Origin: Sutterella sp.
GTDB lineage: Bacteria > Pseudomonadota > Gammaproteobacteria > Burkholderiales > Burkholderiaceae_F
Assembly (NCBI GenBank): GCA_020025965.1
Contig: JAHHRG010000047.1
Location: 1 to 16,191 of the forward strand
Direction of reading: 5' to 3'
DNA length: 16,191 nt
Shown here: piece after piece, positions 11,201 through 16,191 of the stretch
Layout: every line of letters begins with the position of its first letter
How positions within the stretch are numbered: the stretch's first letter is position 1
Notes under the pieces: generated by a model
What the model was told of the DNA's origin: nothing
Database searches by the model: none
What the model saw: only the letters and a program-made list of their open reading frames with translations
Translations under genes and position numbers: made by a program

Positions 11201-12652
11201 GATCTGATTGACATTTCCCGTTCTGGTGAAATCATCATTACGGAAAACGGTCGCGAACGCGAACGCCATAAGGTTCCCTATGGTGCCACGTTGCTCGTGA
11301 AACAGGATGAGGCTGTTAAGCCGGGTCAGCAGCTCGCTAACTGGGATCCGATGACTCGTCCGATTATCACGGAATACGCTGGTACGATTAAGTTCGATAA
11401 TGTGATCGAAAACGTCACGGTGATGAACCAGGTTGACGAAGTGACTGGTTTGTCCTCCTTGGTCGTGATTGACTCCAAGCGCTCCGCTTCTGCTGCAAAG
11501 GGCAAGGGTAAGGGCGCTACGACGGGCATTCTCCGTCCGGTGGTCCACTTGATTGACGCTGAAGGTAACGAAGTGAAGATTCCGGGCACTGATCACGCTG
11601 TGACCATTCAACTCCCGGTTGGCGCTTTCGTTCAGGTTCGCGATGGTCAGGAAGTTGGCATGGGTGAAGTGCTTGCACGTATCCCGGTCGAATCCCAGAA
11701 GACTCGAGACATTACCGGTGGTTTGCCGCGTGTGGCCGAACTCTTCGAAGCCCGTAGCCCGAAGGATGCTGGTATGCTCGCTGAAGTGACGGGTACCGTC
11801 ACCTTCGGTAAGGAAACGAAGGGTAAGCAGCGCTTGATCGTGACTGGTAGCGATGGTGTTGCCCACGAAACGCTGATCAGCAAGGACAAGACTGTTCTCG
11901 TCCATGACGGTCAGGTTGTTCAGAAGGGTGAAGAAATCGTTGACGGTCCTGCCGATCCGCACGATATTCTGCGTTTGCTCGGTATTGAAGAACTCGCTCG
12001 TTACATCGTGGACGAAGTTCAGGATGTGTACCGTCTTCAGGGTGTGAAGATCAACGACAAGCACATTGAAGTGATTGTTCGTCAGATGCTCCGCCGTGTC
12101 CAGATCACGGATCCGGGCGATACGCGCTTCATCCCGGGTGAACAGGTCGAACGTTCTGAAATGCTGGACGAAAACGATCGTGTGGTCGCTCTCGGCAAGC
12201 GTCCGGCTATGTATGACAATGTGCTTCTCGGTATTACAAAGGCTTCCTTGTCTACGGACAGCTTTATCTCCGCGGCTTCCTTCCAGGAAACGACGCGTGT
12301 ATTGACAGAAGCTGCCATCATGGGCAAGCGTGATGAACTTCGTGGTCTGAAGGAAAACGTGATCGTTGGTCGTTTGATTCCTGCTGGTACGGGTCTTGCA
12401 TACCACAAGGCTCACAAGGCTCGTGAAATGGCCGAAAAGCAGGACATCGAAATGACGGAATTGCAGGTCACGACCGAACCGGAAAATCCGTTCCTTGAAC
12501 CGACGGCTGCCGTTAATCCGTTTGCGAGCGCCATGGGCGTCACGTTGACGGAAGATGGTGAAGTGAAGGCTGAAACATCTAAGGCTGAAGACGCCAAGGT
12601 TGACGAAGTCTCTGCTAAGTCGGAAGCTCAAGAATCGGAAAAGACTGAATAA
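8279..12652 (+). CDS. rpoC: DNA-directed RNA polymerase subunit beta'
   Basis: RpoC carries the catalytic magnesium site, clamp, bridge helix and trigger loop. The N-terminal zinc ribbon has C71, C73, C86 and C89; the catalytic motif NADFDGD supplies D461, D463 and D465; the bridge-helix region reads [20 protein letters not shown]; the second zinc site has C816, C890, C897 and C900. AGAGAGG at 8262-8268 precedes the ATG by 10 bases; a second ATG two codons on (8285, MPLNDIF) is a possible alternative start. At 1457 residues it is about 50 longer than E. coli RpoC (1407); the extra length is mostly a low-complexity acidic C-terminal tail (about 1410-1457) rich in E, D, K, S and A. All key residues are present and the gene is followed by a strong terminator. 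Confidence 0.99.
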   Translation: [1457 protein letters not shown]

Positions 12653-12686
12653 CAGGCTATAAGCCAGATTCAGTGAAGCAGAAAGT

Positions 12687-12727
12687 AGCCGCTCGAACCT
12701 CTCAACGAGGCTCGGGCGGCTTTTTTT
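12687..12727 (+). terminator. Strong intrinsic terminator after rpoC
   Basis: AGCCGC (12687-12692) pairs with GCGGCT (12716-12721). The stem continues through TCGA/TCGG, one mismatch and CCTC/GAGG to a TCAAC loop (12702-12706). Seven T bases (12721-12727) follow. This should end the rpoBC transcript and separate it from the str genes. Confidence 0.95.
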
Positions 12728-12751
12728 CCTGAAAAATTAGCCCCTTCGCGC

Positions 12752-12780
12752 TTGACACCGGGCTTAATTTGGTCGAAAAT
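12752..12780 (+). promoter_or_regulatory. Candidate promoter of the str operon (rpsL-rpsG-fusA-tuf)
   Basis: A consensus TTGACA (12752-12757) is followed after 17 bases by GAAAAT (12775-12780), which matches the -10 consensus at four of six positions. It lies just after the rpoC terminator and about 150 bases before rpsL, where the str promoter is expected. The rest of the spacer to 12926 holds a small GGGG/CCCC hairpin near 12793-12804 and nothing else I recognise. Confidence 0.66.
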
Positions 12781-12926
12781 TTGTTGCTTTTCGGGGGTTG
12801 CCCCTCTATCGAATCGTCTTTTCGCCTCTCTGGCTAGGCTGTTCGAGGAGAATAGGGTACTTCCGGAGCGTTTATAACCTTAATCCGCAAAGGTGTGGAT
12901 TATTTTTTAGTTTTAGACGGACGTTT

Positions 12927-13304
12927 ATGCCTACTATTAACCAGCTTGTTCGCAAGCCCCGTGAGCTCACGCACGACAAGAGCAAGAGCCCCGCTCTTAA
13001 GAACTGCCCGCAGAAGCGCGGCGTTTGCACTCGTGTGTACACCACGACCCCGAAGAAGCCGAACTCGGCTCTTCGTAAGGTTGCTAAGGTGCGTTTGACC
13101 AACGGCTTTGAGGTCATTTCTTACATTGGTGGTGAAGGCCACAACCTTCAGGAACACTCTGTCGTGCTTATCCGCGGCGGTCGTGTGAAGGACTTGCCTG
13201 GTGTGCGTTACCACATCGTTCGTGGCTCCTTGGATACCCAGGGTGTCAAGGATCGTAAGCAGGCCCGCTCCAAGTACGGTGCCAAGCGCCCGAAGGCTGC
13301 GTAA
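12927..13304 (+). CDS. rpsL: 30S ribosomal protein S12
   Basis: S12 sits at the decoding centre and controls accuracy of tRNA selection. The 125-residue product starts MPTINQLVRKPREL, the family start; ACGGA at 12917-12921 lies 5 bases upstream. An in-frame TTG at 12798 would add 43 unrelated residues and is rejected. Family motifs CPQKRGVCTRVYTTTPKKPNSALRK, SYIGGEGHNLQEHS and GGRVKDLPGVRYH are present. K43 and K88, whose mutation gives streptomycin resistance, are wild type, and D89 is the residue methylthiolated by RimO in E. coli. It is first in the str unit; the 156-base spacer to rpsG probably carries the S7 control site. Confidence 0.99.
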   Translation: MPTINQLVRKPRELTHDKSKSPALKNCPQKRGVCTRVYTTTPKKPNSALRKVAKVRLTNGFEVISYIGGEGHNLQEHSVVLIRGGRVKDLPGVRYHIVRGSLDTQGVKDRKQARSKYGAKRPKAA

Positions 13305-13460
13305 CACTCGCGGCGTAACGCCGTGGACAAACGGTCGTATTCATAGGATTCGGCCGAGTAAGTCGCAATCCATGGGATTGCATCAAAAACAAAACGTCTC
13401 GACTCGTTAGCAATTTTTTTGAGTCGAGATGAAGACTGAAGACACGAAAGAGGAAATCAA
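13305..13460 (+). promoter_or_regulatory. rpsL-rpsG spacer, candidate S7 autoregulatory region
   Basis: The spacer holds three hairpins: CGGCG/CGCCG (13311-13315 with 13319-13323), a perfect 7-bp stem GCAATCC/GGATTGC with ATG loop (13365-13371 with 13375-13381), and a perfect 9-bp stem TCTCGACTC/GAGTCGAGA (13397-13405 with 13421-13429) whose 15-base loop ends in seven T bases. In E. coli, S7 binds the S12-S7 spacer to repress its own synthesis; an equivalent role here is inferred from position and structure, not from a recognised sequence. Confidence 0.5.
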
Positions 13461-13931
13461 ATGCCCCGTCGTCGCGAAGTTCCGAAACGCGAAGTGCTTG
13501 CCGACCCGAAGTTCGGCAGCGTCGAAATTACTAAGTTTGTTAACGTGATCATGCTTGATGGCAAGAAGGCCGTGGCCGAACGCATCGTTTACGGTGCCCT
13601 TCAGCAGATCGAAGAAAAGACTGGCAAGAACGCGCTTGAAGTGTTTACCACCGCGCTCAATAACGTCCGTCCGTTGGTGGAAGTTAAGTCCCGCCGCGTT
13701 GGCGGTGCCAACTACCAGGTTCCGGTTGAAGTTCGTCCCGTCCGTCGCTTGGCTCTCGCCATGCGCTGGCTCCGTGAATCTGCCAAGAAGCGTTCTGAAA
13801 AGTCCATGCCGGAGCGTCTCGCCGGCGAATTGCTCGACGCGGCCGAAGGCCGTGGCGGCGCTATGAAGAAGCGCGACGAAGTCCATCGTATGGCTGAAGC
13901 CAACAAGGCCTTCTCGCACTTCCGCTTCTAA
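13461..13931 (+). CDS. rpsG: 30S ribosomal protein S7
   Basis: S7 nucleates assembly of the 30S head by binding the 3' major domain of 16S rRNA, contacts E-site tRNA, and represses the str operon in E. coli. The 156-residue product starts MPRRREVPKREVLADPKFGS and contains the conserved VNVIMLDGKKAVAERIVYGA helix and the VGGANYQVPVEVRPVRRLALAMRW segment (about 79-102). The C terminus, MAEANKAFSHFRF, is of the short type typical of most bacteria. AGAGGA at 13449-13454 is 6 bases before ATG. fusA follows after 60 bases, with a hairpin in between. Confidence 0.99.
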   Translation: MPRRREVPKREVLADPKFGSVEITKFVNVIMLDGKKAVAERIVYGALQQIEEKTGKNALEVFTTALNNVRPLVEVKSRRVGGANYQVPVEVRPVRRLALAMRWLRESAKKRSEKSMPERLAGELLDAAEGRGGAMKKRDEVHRMAEANKAFSHFRF

Positions 13932-13941
13932 TATTCGATTG

Positions 13942-13968
13942 GCTGCATGGAGTGAGTCTTCATGCAGC
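13942..13968 (+). promoter_or_regulatory. Hairpin in the rpsG-fusA spacer
   Basis: GCTGCATGGAG (13942-13952) pairs with CTTCATGCAGC (13958-13968) through 11 pairs including one wobble, with a TGAGT loop. No T run follows, so it is not a terminator. It ends 8 bases before the fusA ribosome site, and could stabilise an mRNA end after cleavage or tune fusA translation. Confidence 0.7.
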
Positions 13969-13991
13969 TTATTACCAAAGAGGGACCTTAA

Positions 13992-16094
13992 ATGGCTCGT
14001 CAAACTCCGATCTCGCAGTATCGCAACATCGGTATTTCTGCCCACATTGACGCGGGCAAGACCACCACGTCCGAACGCATCCTGTTTTATACGGGTGTGA
14101 ACCACAAGATTGGTGAAGTGCACGACGGTGCTGCCACCATGGACTGGATGGAACAGGAACAGGAACGCGGTATTACCATCACGTCCGCTGCGACCACCGC
14201 CTTCTGGCATGGTATGGAAATGCAGTGGCCGGCTTACCGTCTCAACGTCATTGACACCCCGGGCCACGTTGACTTCACGGTTGAAGTTGAACGTTCCATG
14301 CGTGTTCTTGACGGCGCTGTCATGGTTTACTGTGCTGTGGGCGGTGTTCAGCCCCAGTCTGAAACCGTCTGGCGTCAGGCTAACAAGTACAAGGTGCCCC
14401 GTCTTGCCTTCGTGAACAAGATGGACCGCACTGGCGCTAACTTCTTCAAGGTCTATGACCAGATGAAGCTTCGCCTCAAGGCCAATCCGTGCCCGATCGT
14501 TATTCCTATCGGTGCTGAAGATAACTTCCAGGGTGTCGTTGACCTCATCAAGATGAAGGGCATCATTTGGGACGTCGCTTCTCACGGTATGAAGTTCGAC
14601 TACATCGATGTTCCCGCTGAATTGGTTGACCAGGCTCAGGAATGGCGCGAAAAGCTCGTCGAAACTGCCGCTGAAGCTTCCGAAGACTTGATGAACAAGT
14701 ACCTCGAAGAAGGCGACCTTTCTGAAGAAGACATCATTGCTGGTATCCGTGCTCGTACGATCGCTTGCGAAATTCAGCCGATGTTCTGCGGTACCGCCTT
14801 CAAGAACAAGGGTGTACAGCGTATGCTTGACGGCGTCGTTCAGTTCCTCCCGGCTCCGACGGACATTCCGCCGGTTGCAGGTTTTGACCTTGACGATAAG
14901 CCCTGCACGCGTGAAGCCTCTGACGACGCTCCCTTCTCCGCTCTCGCTTTCAAGATCATGACTGACCCGTACGTCGGCCAGCTCACGTTCTTGCGCGTAT
15001 ACTCCGGCGTTCTTAACTCTGGTGACACGGTTGTCAACTCTGTTAAGAATCAGAAGGAACGTATCGGTCGTTTGCTCCAGATGCACGCCAACGAACGTAA
15101 GGAAATCAAGTTTGTTGAAGCTGGTGACATTGCCGCTGCTGTTGGCCTGAAGTCTGTCACGACTGGTGACACGCTCGCTGCTCTCGACGCTCCGATCATT
15201 CTTGAACGCATGGAATTCCCGGATCCGGTTATTTCTCAGGCTGTCGAACCGAAGACCAAGGCTGACCAGGAAAAGATGGCTCTCGCTCTGAACCGTCTTG
15301 CCCAGGAAGACCCGTCCTTCCGTGTCCGCACCGACGAAGAATCTGGCCAGACCATTATTTCTGGTATGGGCGAACTCCATCTGGAAATTCTCGTTGACCG
15401 TATGCGTCGTGAATTCAATGTCGACGCTACTGTTGGTAAGCCTCAGGTTGCTTATCGCGAAACCATCAAGTCTGTTGTCGAAAATGCCGAATGCAAGTTC
15501 GCCAAGCAGTCCGGTGGTCGCGGTCAGTACGGTCACGTCGTGCTCAAGCTTGAACCGATGGAACCGGGCAAGGGCTTCGAATTCGTTGATGCTATTAAGG
15601 GCGGTGTGGTTCCCCGCGAATATATCCCGGCCGTTCAGAAGGGTGTCGAAGACACGCTCAAGGCTGGTGTTCTCGCTGGCTACCCGGTTGTGGACGTGAA
15701 GGTCACGCTCCACTTCGGTTCCTACCACGAAGTTGACTCGAACGAAAACGCCTTTAAGATGGCTGCCTCCATGGCTTTCAAGGACGGTATGCGTAAGGCC
15801 TCTCCGGTTCTTCTTGAACCGATCATGGCTGTCGAAGTCGAAACGCCGGAAGAAAAGATGGGCGACGTTATGGGCGACCTTTCTTCTCGTCGCGGTATGA
15901 TCCAGGGTATGGACGACCTCGTCGGCGGTGGCAAGATCATTCGTGCTGAAGTGCCGCTCGCTGAGATGTTCGGCTACGCCACGCAGCTCCGTTCGTTGAC
16001 GCAGGGTCGCGCCACGTACACGATGCAGTTTAAGCACTATGCTGAAGCTCCGCGTAACGTTGCCGACGCCATTGTCGCCGACAAGACGAAGTAA
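13992..16094 (+). CDS. fusA: Elongation factor G
   Basis: EF-G uses GTP to drive translocation of tRNA and mRNA and, with RRF, splits ribosomes. The 700-residue product has the full family length. GTPase motifs: AHIDAGKTT (17-25, P loop), RGITITSAAT (switch II-adjacent G2 region), DTPGH (88-92, with catalytic H92) and NKMD (142-145). Later domains show QMHANERKEIKFVEAGDIAA (domain II), GMGELHLEI, GRGQYGHVVLK and the IQGMDDLVGGGKIIRAEVPLAEMFGYAT C-terminal region. AAAGAGGGA at 13977-13985 precedes ATG by 6 bases. It lies in the standard str order before tuf. A single fusA of the housekeeping type is seen; nothing suggests the EF-G2 paralogue. Confidence 0.99.
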   Translation: MARQTPISQYRNIGISAHIDAGKTTTSERILFYTGVNHKIGEVHDGAATMDWMEQEQERGITITSAATTAFWHGMEMQWPAYRLNVIDTPGHVDFTVEVERSMRVLDGAVMVYCAVGGVQPQSETVWRQANKYKVPRLAFVNKMDRTGANFFKVYDQMKLRLKANPCPIVIPIGAEDNFQGVVDLIKMKGIIWDVASHGMKFDYIDVPAELVDQAQEWREKLVETAAEASEDLMNKYLEEGDLSEEDIIAGIRARTIACEIQPMFCGTAFKNKGVQRMLDGVVQFLPAPTDIPPVAGFDLDDKPCTREASDDAPFSALAFKIMTDPYVGQLTFLRVYSGVLNSGDTVVNSVKNQKERIGRLLQMHANERKEIKFVEAGDIAAAVGLKSVTTGDTLAALDAPIILERMEFPDPVISQAVEPKTKADQEKMALALNRLAQEDPSFRVRTDEESGQTIISGMGELHLEILVDRMRREFNVDATVGKPQVAYRETIKSVVENAECKFAKQSGGRGQYGHVVLKLEPMEPGKGFEFVDAIKGGVVPREYIPAVQKGVEDTLKAGVLAGYPVVDVKVTLHFGSYHEVDSNENAFKMAASMAFKDGMRKASPVLLEPIMAVEVETPEEKMGDVMGDLSSRRGMIQGMDDLVGGGKIIRAEVPLAEMFGYATQLRSLTQGRATYTMQFKHYAEAPRNVADAIVADKTK

Positions 16095-16142
16095 GTTTTA
16101 CAATAGAACTGTTTTTTAACCCCTCTCTGTTAAGGACCAAAA

Positions 16143-16191
16143 ATGGCCAAGGGTAAGTTTGAACGTACCAAGCCCCACGTTAACGTGGGCA
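16143..16191 (+). CDS. tuf: Elongation factor Tu, first 16 codons (cut by window end)
   Basis: The visible start MAKGKFERTKPHVNVG is the EF-Tu N terminus; the P loop (GHVDHGKTT in the family) would follow just beyond the window. AAGGA at 16132-16136 is 6 bases before ATG. EF-Tu delivers aminoacyl-tRNA to the ribosome. The 48-base fusA-tuf spacer has no clear terminator or promoter, so cotranscription with fusA is likely. Most betaproteobacteria have a second tuf before tRNA-Trp, which would lie just upstream of this window. Confidence 0.97.
   Translation, partial: MAKGKFERTKPHVNVG

Noticed and set aside
9602..12631. 1009-codon open frame on the minus strand opposite rpoC
   Set aside because: Same explanation: in register with rpoC, kept open by avoidance of TTA, CTA and TCA.
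12798..12926. TTG extension of rpsL by 43 codons
   Set aside because: The extension has no similarity to S12, and ATG at 12927 gives the conserved start.
13407..16037. 876-codon open frame on the minus strand across rpsG, spacer and fusA
   Set aside because: In register with both genes; the 60-base spacer stays open by chance. No family resemblance or ribosome site seen.

Overview
The window is a compact, highly conserved block of translation and transcription genes, all on the + strand. In order: 3' end of tRNA-Trp, secE, nusG, rplK, rplA, rplJ, rplL, rpoB, rpoC, rpsL, rpsG, fusA, and the first 16 codons of tuf. The RNA polymerase genes run directly into the str operon (rpsL-rpsG-fusA-tuf); in E. 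coli these clusters are far apart, while this contiguous order is common in Betaproteobacteria. Together with protein wording such as the RpoB start MSYSFTEKKRIRKSF and the DQTNPLSEI rifampicin-region variant, this points to a betaproteobacterium (Burkholderiales). The moderate GC content and strong GCT/CGT/AAG/GAA codon bias would fit a gut-type lineage such as Sutterellaceae, but that genus-level idea is inference only.

Layout. Positions 1-234: tRNA-Trp 3' part, a strong intrinsic terminator, and the secE promoter region. Positions 235-1171: secE-nusG (protein export and transcription elongation). Positions 1191-2417: a very good sigma70-type promoter, a short leader with a hairpin resembling the ribosomal protein L1 target, then rplK-rplA overlapping by one base. 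Positions 2418-2866: a 449-base non-coding leader full of hairpins, including a recognisable L10-leader core, then rplJ-rplL. Positions 3819-4103: a 285-base rplL-rpoB spacer with two terminator-like hairpins and a long inverted repeat that competes with one of them, probably the attenuation/processing point that sets the ratio of ribosomal protein to RNA polymerase mRNA. Positions 4104-12652: rpoB and rpoC. Positions 12687-12727: a strong terminator; then a TTGACA promoter and the str genes, with a hairpin-rich rpsL-rpsG spacer (likely S7 autoregulatory site) and a hairpin before fusA.

How it works together: the genes encode the L1/L11 and L10/L12 stalks of the ribosome, two proteins of the small-subunit decoding and head regions (S12, S7), the GTPases that use the L12 stalk (EF-G, EF-Tu), the two largest RNA polymerase subunits and the elongation factor NusG that binds them. 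Expected control is feedback by L1, L10 and S7 on their own mRNAs plus partial termination before rpoB. Every gene looks intact and no mobile element, CRISPR array or accessory system is visible. The points worth a second look are RNA structures in the spacers, an acidic RpoC tail and an extreme codon bias that creates very long antisense open frames. I found no evidence of an undescribed biological system here.
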